The position numbers and the translations under genes are program-made. Positions 16,804 to 25,247 of a stretch of 64,000 nt of DNA are shown here, in pieces; position 1 is the first letter of the stretch; each line of letters begins with the position of its first letter. This stretch comes from Shewanella jiangmenensis (lineage in GTDB: Bacteria > Pseudomonadota > Gammaproteobacteria > Enterobacterales > Shewanellaceae): NCBI RefSeq assembly GCF_018596335.1, contig NZ_JAHEPS010000011.1:1-64000 (forward strand). Direction: 5' to 3'. The notes beneath the pieces are model-generated. The model ran no database searches. It worked only from the letters and a program-made list of their open reading frames with translations, and was not told the DNA's origin.

Positions 16804-17277
16804 ATGCACAAATCCTTATCAACGCCCAAGGACTGCTGGTCACTGACCGCCAAGCAGATCCTCGAAACGGCGGCCAACATAGTCGCCGAGCGTTTTGTTC
16901 GCGAAGGCACCTTTAGCAATCCGCAAAGCACCAAGGCGTTTTTGTCATTCAAGCTCAACCAGCATGAGCGCGAAGTGTTCGCTGTGATGCTGCTGGATAG
17001 CCAGCACCAGCTGATAGCGTTTCGGGAACTGTTTTTCGGCACCATCGATTGCGCCAGTGTCTACCCCCGCGAAGTGGTTAAGGCTGTGCTGGAGACTAAT
17101 GCCGCAGCGGTGATCTTTGCCCATAACCACCCTTCGGGCTCGCCCGAACCCTCACAGGCCGACCGCAAGATCACTGAGCGACTGGTCGCCGCGCTGCAGA
17201 CGATTGATGTACCAGTACTGGACCACATCGTCATCGGCCAAGACTGTATCTCGTTTGCAGAACGCGGCTGGCTGTAA
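16804..17277 (+). CDS. radC: RadC/JAB-domain protein
   Basis: A 157-aa RadC-family protein from the ATG with GGAGG upstream; a longer frame from 16621 lacks such a site. The JAMM metal-binding motif is clear (VIFAHNHPSGSPEPSQAD), and the protein ends in the usual DHIVIGQDCISFAERGWL. Despite the name, RadC is not an established repair enzyme. Short single-domain copies like this are frequent cargo of integrative elements and defence islands. It heads a series of plus-strand genes each with its own leader. Confidence 0.92.
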   Translation: MHKSLSTPKDCWSLTAKQILETAANIVAERFVREGTFSNPQSTKAFLSFKLNQHEREVFAVMLLDSQHQLIAFRELFFGTIDCASVYPREVVKAVLETNAAAVIFAHNHPSGSPEPSQADRKITERLVAALQTIDVPVLDHIVIGQDCISFAERGWL

Positions 17278-17493
17278 CGGCTGCGGTTGCCGTCCACCAG
17301 CAAGCTCTCGCTCATCACCTCTTACTGGTTTCTTCACAGCCATGTTCCTAGTGACAAGTGCCAAAAGCATAACCCCTGCCCGCTCTGGTACCCCAAGCGG
17401 GACCAGAGCGCGGCAACCACACATCTAAAAGTTATCGACACACATCTACGGACATGAGCTCCCAGTCAGAGCCAATTCCCTTAAGGAGTCATC

Positions 17494-17856
17494 ATGATTG
17501 AATTTACCGACAGTTTTTCTCAGGCTGCGGTAGCTGAGGCTTGCAGCGCCTCGCCGCAGCTGCTGAACCTGTTAGCCATCCAGCTCACGCTACCGGTGTT
17601 TTTCCGCCCGTTTGACGACGAGGGGCATATAACAGGCGCGCCCGAGATTAAGCCGCTCTGCAGTCTGCGTAAGACCGTGCTGTGGGTATCCGAGCGCGAT
17701 CTGGTGGGGCATCTACCTAAAGAAATCACTTTTGTGCGCCAGAGTTGCTCATGCAATGACTACGGCCAGCCTGAGGGCGAGTGGCAGCGGATCATCAGCG
17801 GCGTTTACTACAACCACGGCAGTAACGAATCACCTGACTGGCGCTGCCATACCTGA
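17494..17856 (+). CDS. Conserved-looking hypothetical protein, 120 aa
   Basis: Unrecognised. A good TTAAGGAG ribosome binding site precedes the ATG. The protein is acidic and soluble, with a hydrophobic stretch near residues 25-40 (LLNLLAIQLTLPVFFRPF) and a Cys pair SCSCND near residue 87. It lies among mobile-element cargo genes with similar leaders. No function can be assigned. Confidence 0.65.
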   Translation: MIEFTDSFSQAAVAEACSASPQLLNLLAIQLTLPVFFRPFDDEGHITGAPEIKPLCSLRKTVLWVSERDLVGHLPKEITFVRQSCSCNDYGQPEGEWQRIISGVYYNHGSNESPDWRCHT

Positions 17857-17931
17857 TTTTTATCCGTCATCACCCAACCATTCACTTCATTCCCAACCAC
17901 ACACCACCGCCCATTGGGCCAAGGAGTTTTT

Positions 17932-18351
17932 ATGACCATCATCCCTTACCCGCATCTCACTCTGCCACCTTGCTTCTATCAGCTGCTTGGTAGTTACCTG
18001 AATCAGCGTGTTGAAGATATCGAAGACAGTGAAACAGACATGATCACCCTGCATTTTCGGGATCCGGACTACAGTGCCGAGGATGGCGGCTTTCATCCGG
18101 TCGAGATTGGTCTTGAGCGAGAGGGCAAAGACTGGCAGCTGTGTTACCTCACCGACTTTGCCTGGTCAGGCGGACCGTTTCCGGAGCTGGAGAAGGACAT
18201 CGATTTTTGCTTCAGCGATGACCGGCTCTATCACAGCTTTATCGGCAGCTGTCATCTCACCCAGGCCAATGAGCTGCTGCAAACCTATCTGCAGAACTTC
18301 ATCAGCTACGTCCAGAACGAAGTGTTCAAGGTTGAGCTCAAGCTGCATTGA
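17932..18351 (+). CDS. DUF2787 family protein
   Basis: A 139-aa protein from the ATG preceded by CAAGGAG. The central HFRDPDYSAEDGGFHPVEI and LCYLTDFAWSGGPFPELEKD motifs are typical of DUF2787, a family of unknown function found in Vibrio and Shewanella integrative elements. There is no signal peptide or membrane segment. An upstream in-frame ATG at 17914 is less likely because it precedes the ribosome binding site. Confidence 0.8.
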   Translation: MTIIPYPHLTLPPCFYQLLGSYLNQRVEDIEDSETDMITLHFRDPDYSAEDGGFHPVEIGLEREGKDWQLCYLTDFAWSGGPFPELEKDIDFCFSDDRLYHSFIGSCHLTQANELLQTYLQNFISYVQNEVFKVELKLH

Positions 18352-18448
18352 GCGTTCGCGGCAATGAACTCTGACGGTACTGAGATTTGGCTGCACCAGT
18401 TCACACAGCATGAAATCAAGGCCGTTTGATGAATGGGCACCGGGCTTT

Positions 18449-18560
18449 GGCTCAGGTGCTCAAAAAAGTATTGTGGGTACCTGCCAAGGCCCGTCCCATG
18501 CGGGTTTCACAAAGGCAGGTGCTCACAATGATGAAATAGCATTTTTTAGGAACCTGAGCC
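18449..18560. repeat. Nested inverted-repeat element upstream of the recombinase gene
   Basis: Outer arms GGCTCAGGT (18449-18457) and ACCTGAGCC (18552-18560) are perfect. Inside are A6 (18462-18467) facing T6 (18542-18547), then ATTGTG/CACAAT and ACCTGCC/GGCAGGT, then a CCCG/CGGG hairpin. CAGGTGCTCA also occurs twice in direct orientation (18453 and 18516). The element ends about 10 bp before the ribosome binding site of a tyrosine recombinase gene. It may be a recombinase binding/inversion site or a structured leader. Confidence 0.65.
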
Positions 18561-18582
18561 CATAGGGCCAAAGGAGTCATTT

Positions 18583-19143
18583 ATGAAGGAAGTCGATGCC
18601 ATTAAAGATCATGACACCATCAAGCTTATCAGCTACCTGCTGGAGCGCCAGTGTGGCGAGCAGATGCGCGATGTGTGGGACATAGGCCTTAACCTGGCGC
18701 TGCGGATAAGCGACCTGCTGGCTATCCGCTTCAGCGACATTGAGGGCGATACCCTGCGGATCCGGGAGCGTAAAACTGGCAAGCTGGCGCGGATTGTGCT
18801 CAACGCCAAAACCCGCGAGCGGATAGCGGCCATTCGGGCAACACATCCGCTGCATGTGTACCTGTTTCAATCACACCGCAGCCCAGGAGCTTGCAATAGG
18901 CCACCCAGGCCACTGACGCGCCGCGCAGTGACCAAGGCATTTATGCTGGTGGGTGAAGAGCTGAAACTCGATCTCGGTACCCACTCAATGCGCAAGACCC
19001 GGGGCTATTGGTTGTATCAGCAGTGCAAGGACTTGGGCCGGGTGATGCGCATGCTGCGCCATCAATCCGAAGCCGTGACCTTAAGGTACATAGGGATCAG
19101 CCAACAGCAGATCGATCAGGATTTCCTGCAACTGGAGATCTGA
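18583..19143 (+). CDS. Single-domain tyrosine recombinase (FimB-sized)
   Basis: A 186-aa protein made of the catalytic domain only. All catalytic residues are visible: Arg in NLALRISDLLAIRF, Lys in RERKTGK, the HxxR motif HSMRKTRG, His in LRHQSEA and the nucleophile Tyr in RYIGIS. Standard integrases have an extra N-terminal core-binding domain and are about 300-400 aa; size and layout here resemble FimB/FimE-type DNA invertases. AAAGGAG precedes the ATG. The nested inverted repeat directly upstream could be its substrate. It could be an element integrase/excision helper or a phase-variation switch. Confidence 0.85.
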   Translation: MKEVDAIKDHDTIKLISYLLERQCGEQMRDVWDIGLNLALRISDLLAIRFSDIEGDTLRIRERKTGKLARIVLNAKTRERIAAIRATHPLHVYLFQSHRSPGACNRPPRPLTRRAVTKAFMLVGEELKLDLGTHSMRKTRGYWLYQQCKDLGRVMRMLRHQSEAVTLRYIGISQQQIDQDFLQLEI

Positions 19144-19353
19144 GCTAGTACATCTGAGTTCAGCGGTTACTCCCCGCTCTTTCCCGTATAGCTGCCACCC
19201 AAATCTCCACAGCCCGACCTATTACCACCACAGCAACTGAGTTCTATCACCAGCAATACCGCTGTTATCTCCCCATTTCCCCACTAACTCACTCAACTCG
19301 CACCGAGCAACCCAAACATCGTCTGGCATTCGTCGCCGGACCAAGGAGCTTTT

Positions 19354-20079
19354 ATGCCTGCGTTTTACCCCGGTGATCATCTGGTTACCAACATTGATGC
19401 TATAGGCTTAACCGAACACCACGGCCTGTATGTAGGCCATGGGAATGTCATCCACCTCAATAAAGAAGGCTTTGTCAGCGAAGTTTCGTTGATGAGTTTT
19501 GCCGAAGCGCAAACGGTACGCTGCATCGATACCGCCGATGACAGCGAGCTTGCCGTCAACCGAGCCCGCAGCATGCTCGGGCAGCATAACTATCAGCTGT
19601 TTCACAACAACTGCGAGCACTTCGTCAACTGGTGCCTGGATAAACCCTACTCGTCCGATCAAGTCAGTAACCTCACCCACCTTGCCGCCCAGGGCATTGC
19701 CCGCAGCGGCCTTGCCGGTGAAGTCGCCAAACGGGTAGCTGGAGGGCCACTTGCCACCACAGCCCTGGTATCCACCAGTGCCAAACTGGTAGCCGACTAT
19801 CTGGGCGCACCGAAGAAGGTCAGCACCTTGATTGGCTATCCGGGTGATATGGTCGCCAAACCGATTGAGAGCCTTATCAACGGTGGCCGAGATACTCTCG
19901 ATGACACCGTCCACCATCTGCAGCAAGGTGAACTTGGCGAAGCGACAAGGGCATTGGTTACAGGCAGTGCCAAAACGGTAGTCAACGCCGCTATCGTGAC
20001 GCCAGCAAAAGTCACCGGACATGCCATCAAAACCGTTGCTGAGATCGGCAGGGATATCTGGTGGTGGCTGCACTACTGA
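19354..20079 (+). CDS. LRAT-fold (NlpC/P60-related) protein with C-terminal tail
   Basis: A 241-aa protein. Residues ~1-110 form an LRAT domain: a His in TEHHGLYVGHGNVIHL and the catalytic Cys in LFHNNCEHFVNWC. LRAT-type enzymes are thiol acyltransferases or phospholipases. Residues ~110-241 are Ala/Val-rich amphipathic helices with possible membrane association and no signal peptide. CCAAGGAG precedes the ATG. It lies in mobile cargo, where LRAT proteins can be effectors or toxins; no immunity partner is evident. Confidence 0.8.
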   Translation: MPAFYPGDHLVTNIDAIGLTEHHGLYVGHGNVIHLNKEGFVSEVSLMSFAEAQTVRCIDTADDSELAVNRARSMLGQHNYQLFHNNCEHFVNWCLDKPYSSDQVSNLTHLAAQGIARSGLAGEVAKRVAGGPLATTALVSTSAKLVADYLGAPKKVSTLIGYPGDMVAKPIESLINGGRDTLDDTVHHLQQGELGEATRALVTGSAKTVVNAAIVTPAKVTGHAIKTVAEIGRDIWWWLHY

Positions 20080-20117
20080 CGAGCTAAATCAAGGGGAGAA
20101 GACCTCTCCCCTCTAAC

Positions 20118-20717
20118 TTAAAACACATGAACCTTCTGGCTACAACCAAAATTCCGATATTCATCATCAAGGATCTTAGTTTTATTTTTTGCAAGATAAT
20201 TAAGCGCACTGTCGACTGACTGTCGCTGAAGAAAGTATTCAGGCGAGTTTATATTTAGGTAAAACACATTTCTAACAAAGTGTGCGCAACCATCAACCTC
20301 TATCTCATTCAAACCTAAAGCCGAAGCCCAAGACTCTATTACCATCGAACTTAGATTACAAATATTTAAATCGAATACTCCCCATCCATAAAAAACATCC
20401 TTACTGACAATTAATGCCAGATGATAATGATAATTCCATGCTTCATCTTTCTCTCTGACCCAAACGTACCCAAATGTCAGTTTATGATAATAGCCTCCAC
20501 CTAACCTCTTTAAATCCATATATCGCTGAAGTCGATATTTCAATGAATCGAAGAAGCGCCTCATGTATGGATGATCATTCACGGTATAAATTTGTGGAAA
20601 TCTCAAGTCAAACCGAAATACTGACAATCTAGATGACAACATCAAACCCCGTTCAATTACACAATTAATCCGCGACTGGTAAACTGCATTGTAAACCTTG
20701 TTATTAGCAACTCTCAT
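20118..20717 (-). CDS. Inovirus-type Gp2 / YagK-YfjJ family protein
   Basis: A 199-aa protein with the YagK/YfjJ C-terminal domain pattern: LSVFRFDLRFP, YMRRFFDSLKYRL, FGYVWVREKDEAWNYHYHLALIV, with a YHYH motif like the metal-binding HxH of replication initiators. The family is named from inoviral Gp2 but is common in satellite and integrative elements. AGGAG precedes the ATG. It is convergent with the LRAT gene. A replication or mobilisation role is inferred; no other filamentous-phage gene is seen nearby. Confidence 0.8.
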   Translation of the reverse strand: MRVANNKVYNAVYQSRINCVIERGLMLSSRLSVFRFDLRFPQIYTVNDHPYMRRFFDSLKYRLQRYMDLKRLGGGYYHKLTFGYVWVREKDEAWNYHYHLALIVSKDVFYGWGVFDLNICNLSSMVIESWASALGLNEIEVDGCAHFVRNVFYLNINSPEYFLQRQSVDSALNYLAKNKTKILDDEYRNFGCSQKVHVF

Positions 20718-21148
20718 GACAAACTCCTAAAATTGTTACATACAAGAGTTCATCCAAGTAAAAATAAACAGGAAAGCAAACTCAAAACAAGAGCATTATA
20801 TTACCATACCGAAGACAAAAAATATTGAAACAGCATCAATCTCAGCGTCAAGCCAGATATTAAACTAAAAATAAACAAACAAATCATTTTGAAGTTAACC
20901 AGCAGCACACTTTATTATCCAGCTGAAATAAATTAAAAACTGAAAGATCAAGATATAAGATCGCATTGAGAATACCAATAACAGAAAACACATCAAAAGT
21001 GCCACATCCTTAGCCATAGCCATAGCCATAGCCATAGCCCGCCAAACCTGAGCTCACAAACAACCTTATCCAACATACAATACCGCTTGTAATACACCAC
21101 ATAATTAGACTAACATCTCTACATCAATCACCACTAAGTAGACATGCA
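20718..21148. other. AT-rich intergenic region with hexamer repeat
   Basis: About 430 bp, strongly AT-rich, between divergent genes (Gp2-like and the 309-aa gene), so it should contain both promoters. Near 21011-21040 there are five tandem copies of TAGCCA or a one-base variant. No reading frame of note and no clear operator is visible. The composition would suit a replication or transfer origin, but no iterons are recognised. Confidence 0.5.
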
Positions 21149-22078
21149 ATGATTGTAAACAAAGATCACACAAGAAAGACAATTGATGAATTTTGCAAGA
21201 AACTCTCATTGAGAGAATCAAATGCTTGCATTAGATATCTTGGAAATTCTGTTGACTATAGTGATGTGGTTGCGTCACAGGAAAAACTATGTTCGATACT
21301 TTTTAACAATGCACTAACTGACACCATGATGGATATGGGTCAGCTTTTAATTGGAAATAAAATTCAAGAACTTAAAGATTTTTTAAATAAAAATATCATT
21401 CCTGAATCAAGAGTGTCATGGATAAAAGAAATTAAAAGCGAAGAGTTATTCTTCTTTTATTTTATTTTGTTCGATTATGAAAAAACTCACTTTCCGATAT
21501 TGAAACCTAAAATTACTCCCATATCAAACTATGATTTCGTTAATTTATTCAGTCAAGCAGGGGATTATAATTTTCAAGTAAAAGATCGCGACTATGCTGA
21601 CAGAATAATTTCATTCTTAGACTCTACAATTTGTCCAGTAGAAAGTAAGTTGTCACTATTAAATAACATTAGAAGTATTTATCACACTTATCTATCTGAA
21701 GACTTACTGTCAAATTGGCTGAATAATAGAGATGCCGAAAGAATATATTGGACCGAATCATATCTAAAACAGAAGTATAGTTTTAATATCGAGCAATGGT
21801 TAAACCTAAATCAAAAAATATATAGGATAAAAGCATTTATATTCTTTCTGTTTTATGGTGATAGCACTAGTGATAAAGAGCTTTTCAAAATAAAAATTAA
21901 AAAAGCATGGAGTCAAGCAAAGTTCAGAGGGCTTGATAATCGCAAAAAGCCTTTCAATATCGTTATGGATAAATCAATAAAAGATAAATTGGACTTTCTT
22001 TCAAATAGTCAAAATAGACCACGAAATGAAATCGTCGAAGAGTTAATTAATACTGCTTACAATGAGTTGAATAAGTGA
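21149..22078 (+). CDS. AT-rich hypothetical protein with RHH-like C-terminus
   Basis: A 309-aa unrecognised protein, rich in Lys, Asn, Ile and Phe, with coding composition far more AT-rich than the core genes, a sign of recent acquisition. The last ~45 residues (KPFNIVMDKSIKDKLDFLSN then RPRNEIVEELINTAYNEL) fit a ribbon-helix-helix DNA-binding pattern. The remainder looks helical with no membrane segment. The ribosome binding site is weak. A hairpin follows the stop. It may be an element regulator or replication protein; function unknown. Confidence 0.7.
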   Translation: MIVNKDHTRKTIDEFCKKLSLRESNACIRYLGNSVDYSDVVASQEKLCSILFNNALTDTMMDMGQLLIGNKIQELKDFLNKNIIPESRVSWIKEIKSEELFFFYFILFDYEKTHFPILKPKITPISNYDFVNLFSQAGDYNFQVKDRDYADRIISFLDSTICPVESKLSLLNNIRSIYHTYLSEDLLSNWLNNRDAERIYWTESYLKQKYSFNIEQWLNLNQKIYRIKAFIFFLFYGDSTSDKELFKIKIKKAWSQAKFRGLDNRKKPFNIVMDKSIKDKLDFLSNSQNRPRNEIVEELINTAYNELNK

Positions 22079-22087
22079 ATGTGCAAT

Positions 22088-22116
22088 CAGGCGGCAAGGT
22101 AACCGTTTGCCGCCTG
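22088..22116 (+). terminator. Hairpin after the 309-aa gene
   Basis: Perfect arms CAGGCGGCAA / TTGCCGCCTG around a 9-base loop lie 10 bp after the stop codon. The following T content is modest (TCGTACTGTTCT), so termination may be partial. Confidence 0.55.
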
Positions 22117-22286
22117 TCGTACTGTTCTAAACACATCACCCCAACATTCACCACCACAATACGCCTTTAAAAACAACACCTTGTAAAATCCAGGATTTTC
22201 CCGCCACTCGCCTTGCTGCGCATCTTAGCCATTTCTGTTTTGATCGACAGCGCTCAATCCCGAGCGTTCAAAACAAGGAAAGCATC

Positions 22287-22442
22287 ATGGCAAAGTCACA
22301 ATCATCAGCACCATCTCAAGGTTCTTCAAAAGGCGGCGCACGCGGCCCATCCAGTCATCCAGGGCCAGGCGGAAACTGGCCCAGCACTACTGGTGGTAAA
22401 TCTGGCGGTGGTCGCGGCAACGCTCCATCACGTTCGCGATAG
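22287..22442 (+). CDS. Gly/Ser-rich 51-aa small protein
   Basis: A frame of 51 codons begins at an ATG preceded by AAGGAAAG. The product starts MAKSQSSAPSQGSSKGG, is rich in Gly, Ser and Pro, contains GGNWPSTTGGKSGGGRGN and ends in basic residues. It looks disordered and nucleic-acid-friendly. It precedes a HicA-like gene by 45 bp, with a perfect 22-bp palindrome between them. Partnership with the next two genes is inferred from spacing. Confidence 0.65.
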   Translation: MAKSQSSAPSQGSSKGGARGPSSHPGPGGNWPSTTGGKSGGGRGNAPSRSR

Positions 22443-22453
22443 TTTAAGGACGT

Positions 22454-22475
22454 CGGCCAAGCTATAGCTTGGCCG
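22454..22475. promoter_or_regulatory. Perfect 22-bp palindrome before the HicA-like gene
   Basis: CGGCCAAGCTA is followed directly by its reverse complement with no spacer. It ends just before the ribosome binding site of the HicA-like gene, so it could be an operator, a translation-controlling hairpin or an mRNA processing site. Confidence 0.5.
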
Positions 22476-22487
22476 GTTGGAGCTTTT

Positions 22488-22706
22488 ATGAAAAAATTTA
22501 CGAAAAATAAAGATATAGACAGAGTTGTAAGGCAGGTCCTCAAGTTTGGTTGGCGCATCCGCTACGGAAAGAAACACGCCTCCCTCATTGCACCAAATGG
22601 ACGGCAGTTATCAATTCCATCTACGCCCAGCGATCATCGTGCTTTCTACAATTTCAGCAGCGATCTGAAGAAACTACATCTACAACAAGGACCGTGTTAT
22701 GCCTAA
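22488..22706 (+). CDS. HicA-like small protein
   Basis: A 72-aa protein with the HicA/dsRBD-like pattern: LKFGWRIRYGKKHASLIAPN then GRQLSIPSTPSDHRAF and a closing helix. HicA toxins are mRNA interferases whose catalytic His falls at the position of KKHAS. No HicB antitoxin gene follows; instead the stop codon overlaps the start of a large ankyrin protein (ATGCCTAA, 8-base overlap), suggesting translational coupling. It may be a toxin controlled by that partner, or an RNA-binding subunit. Function is inferred from fold pattern only. Confidence 0.7.
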   Translation: MKKFTKNKDIDRVVRQVLKFGWRIRYGKKHASLIAPNGRQLSIPSTPSDHRAFYNFSSDLKKLHLQQGPCYA

Positions 22707-24954
22707 GAGCTCTGCAGATTTCCCTTTTCCCACCCCTTACGAGATCCTTCGAGCCATCGCGAATGCCATGGATTTCAAACACTCGAATAAATTGCTGGAT
22801 GAGCGGGCATTTGAACGAAACTTTGATCGCCGTGAGCTTGAACAGGTCATTACACAAATAGGCAATTCAGTAGACAAGTCTATCGGTACCGATTTCAGTC
22901 AACTTTTGACAGAATCTATAAGAGAGCAATTCTCTGAGTACCTTGATTTTATTGGCAGCACATCGGCCTGCGGACTAAGAAGAGAGCAAATGCTACCGCT
23001 TTTAGCACAAGACCACTTGACCAGCGCCCTAGCCCAATTTGCTCTAAAAATTAAAGACACTTTCAAAGGTCCAGAGCCCGTGTTTCTCTTCAGTTTCGAC
23101 ACATCGGCGATTACCACTGTGCTGAATTGGTTCGAGAATGCCATTCCTGAGTGGGCAGGTTATGTCAAAACTCTGGAGAAACCAGACCGTGATAGGATCG
23201 GCTCATGGCTAAAAGGGAACGAACTACCTTCATCCCAATCAATAGCACTGCTTGACCAGAAAACACCTCCTGAAAGCCGAGATGCTCTCAAAATCAACTG
23301 GTCACAAATCAAGGCATTACTGGTTTGGGCACGGGCTATTGACTCAATACACAAGAGCATATCAACACGCGCCATTTTCGATGAGGTGCGTGCACTGCTC
23401 TGGGGGGCGCGCAAAAAATCGGTTATTTCGACAGCGATAAGAGACATTCAGCAAAGCGCTCAAATTCAGCTGGGTAGTACACTCGAACTCATCGGTCTTC
23501 TGCAGCATGAACTTAGACGGACAAGCACCAAAGAAAAATCGCCTGAGTTCTATTGGGAGGCTCTCTCACAGGCCAGAAAACTGTTGTCCGGTACAACTCA
23601 CCATAAACCAAATCAGTACTGGTTAGACTGGCATGAAGCAAGATGGCACGTGTTCAGCGGGGATCTTATATCAGCGAATAAGTTTTACGAACTTGCCTTT
23701 CAAGACTGCTTATTCCGTGCTGGTATCAACCAAAAAAAAATAATTGAAGAAGCGCTCACTGTAGCCGCATGTCAACGCACTCCTGACAAGGTGTTCCTGA
23801 AACATCTAAAGTGGGCGCAGATCAACTTTGGCTACGATATTCCCTCTGTAACCTCAAGCCAACCCTCGAAGAAGTTCGATGATTCAATTGAACCCTGGGA
23901 GATCAAAATGTGGCAGTCGGCTTTTACAAAAACATTCCCCAAAGCAGGATGGTTTGCTGGCACTTCATATGACCCGTTGTCCTTGTATTATGGTTTGTTA
24001 CTGGCTGATCCTGATTCGGTGCAGCCCGACTTTAGAAATCCCAATCGGGTAATCAAAGTAGGGGAGACGTGGAAAAAAAGCATGCCTCAACTCGTTTGGT
24101 TTTTATATACAGAACAGTATGATACTTGTGTAAAACTGCTGGAATGTGGAGCCAGTGTCGACGTATGCTCAGAATCTGACGAATCGCCATTAATGATGGC
24201 ATTGGAACCGTTGAGGATTATTGACCCTTTACCCAGAAGTAATGATGAGCGATTTTTTTGGTTAATATGCAAATACTTACATAAAAAAGAAACTGTTAAT
24301 ATTCGTACTCAAAAGAAGCGAATTTTACCGATAATATCAGCTGTAGAATCTGGACGATTGGATATTGTTTTAAAAATATTGGAAATGGGTGCAGATCCTA
24401 ACGGTAGAGGCGACACTGACGAGCAAACACCATTGAATGTGTGTTTAAAAATGATTGGGATTTTGAAAAATCCCAAAAGAGCATTGTCCAATCAGTTGAA
24501 CATGGAGATAAACAACGAAGTATTGGACTCAATGAGGCGGTACAACCCAAGTTTTGCTGGTATAGCACTAGAAGATCAGTTGAATGTTTTGTCTGATCCG
24601 GTAAGAGCAGGATTCACAGACAGATTCCTTGAACAGTGGTTTGAGTTGATCACCAAATACTTGAACATTAACACAATGCGAGAAATAGCTTCTGTCTTGT
24701 TAAAAGCAGGCGCTGATACCAATGCAACTTTCCGAAGTCCGGTGAATGGTTATACCCCCCTAATGATCGCTGCCGAGCTTGATGAAGTAGAATTGTTTAA
24801 GCTAATGCTGATTCATGGCGGAGACCCAAAAAAGACATTCTATTGCTCCGGACTACAACAGCATTTGTCTTGTTTTGAGCTAGCGTCAGCTTACCAATCA
24901 AAACGAGTCATGAGACTGCTGGAAGACATCTCTCCAAATCTGCAGGGAGCATAA
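22699..24954 (+). CDS. Large ankyrin-repeat protein coupled to a HicA-like gene
   Basis: A 751-aa protein. Residues ~1-460 are helical and unrecognised. Ankyrin repeats follow: CVKLLECGASVDV (~480), LDIVLKILEMGADPNGRG (~555), SVLLKAGADTNAT and YTPLMIAAELDEVELFKLML (~670-710). There is no signal peptide or membrane segment, so it is probably cytoplasmic. Ankyrin repeats mediate protein contacts. The 8-base overlap with the HicA-like gene and the Gly/Ser-rich peptide upstream suggest a three-gene unit. In an island next to defence genes it is a candidate undescribed toxin-antitoxin or anti-phage module; this is inference. Confidence 0.8.
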   Translation: MPKSSADFPFPTPYEILRAIANAMDFKHSNKLLDERAFERNFDRRELEQVITQIGNSVDKSIGTDFSQLLTESIREQFSEYLDFIGSTSACGLRREQMLPLLAQDHLTSALAQFALKIKDTFKGPEPVFLFSFDTSAITTVLNWFENAIPEWAGYVKTLEKPDRDRIGSWLKGNELPSSQSIALLDQKTPPESRDALKINWSQIKALLVWARAIDSIHKSISTRAIFDEVRALLWGARKKSVISTAIRDIQQSAQIQLGSTLELIGLLQHELRRTSTKEKSPEFYWEALSQARKLLSGTTHHKPNQYWLDWHEARWHVFSGDLISANKFYELAFQDCLFRAGINQKKIIEEALTVAACQRTPDKVFLKHLKWAQINFGYDIPSVTSSQPSKKFDDSIEPWEIKMWQSAFTKTFPKAGWFAGTSYDPLSLYYGLLLADPDSVQPDFRNPNRVIKVGETWKKSMPQLVWFLYTEQYDTCVKLLECGASVDVCSESDESPLMMALEPLRIIDPLPRSNDERFFWLICKYLHKKETVNIRTQKKRILPIISAVESGRLDIVLKILEMGADPNGRGDTDEQTPLNVCLKMIGILKNPKRALSNQLNMEINNEVLDSMRRYNPSFAGIALEDQLNVLSDPVRAGFTDRFLEQWFELITKYLNINTMREIASVLLKAGADTNATFRSPVNGYTPLMIAAELDEVELFKLMLIHGGDPKKTFYCSGLQQHLSCFELASAYQSKRVMRLLEDISPNLQGA

Positions 24955-25209
24955 CGATGGTTGAGGAAGCTTCCGGTGAAACAAAGGAATCTGTTTCACG
25001 CTTGTGCTGATTTATTCCTTAACATTCTGAATACTGAATGAATGCGGAAATACTGGTGTTGCCGGGTGGTGGGTTAATCGGTGGGTAAACATTGTAACCG
25101 CCCACCAACAGCCGACATATTGCATTGAATATAAAGATTATTTCAATTTCTATACACAAACAGATCCAGAACGTGGAGTAAGCGTCATCAGGATTTTCTC
25201 ACCCATGCC

Positions 25210-25247
25210 AAACCCCCCGGAATATCCCAATCCGGGGGTTTATTTTT
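25210..25247. terminator. Convergent terminator at the end of the ankyrin unit
   Basis: Arms AAACCCCCCGG and CCGGGGGTTT with one bulged C surround an 11-base loop, followed on the plus strand by TATTTTT. It sits between the plus-strand ankyrin unit and the minus-strand binding-protein gene and probably serves both. It also marks roughly where accessory sequence gives way to core genes. Confidence 0.75.

Noticed and set aside
18449..18560. Nested repeat considered as an integron attC site
   Set aside because: No RYYYAAC/GTTRRRY core pair and no integron-type integrase nearby.
20118..20717. Inovirus prophage
   Set aside because: Only the Gp2-like gene is present; no coat, assembly (Zot) or other filamentous-phage genes are seen.
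21011..21040. Tandem hexamers considered as a CRISPR or iteron array
   Set aside because: Unit is only 6 bp, without spacers; it is a simple repeat.
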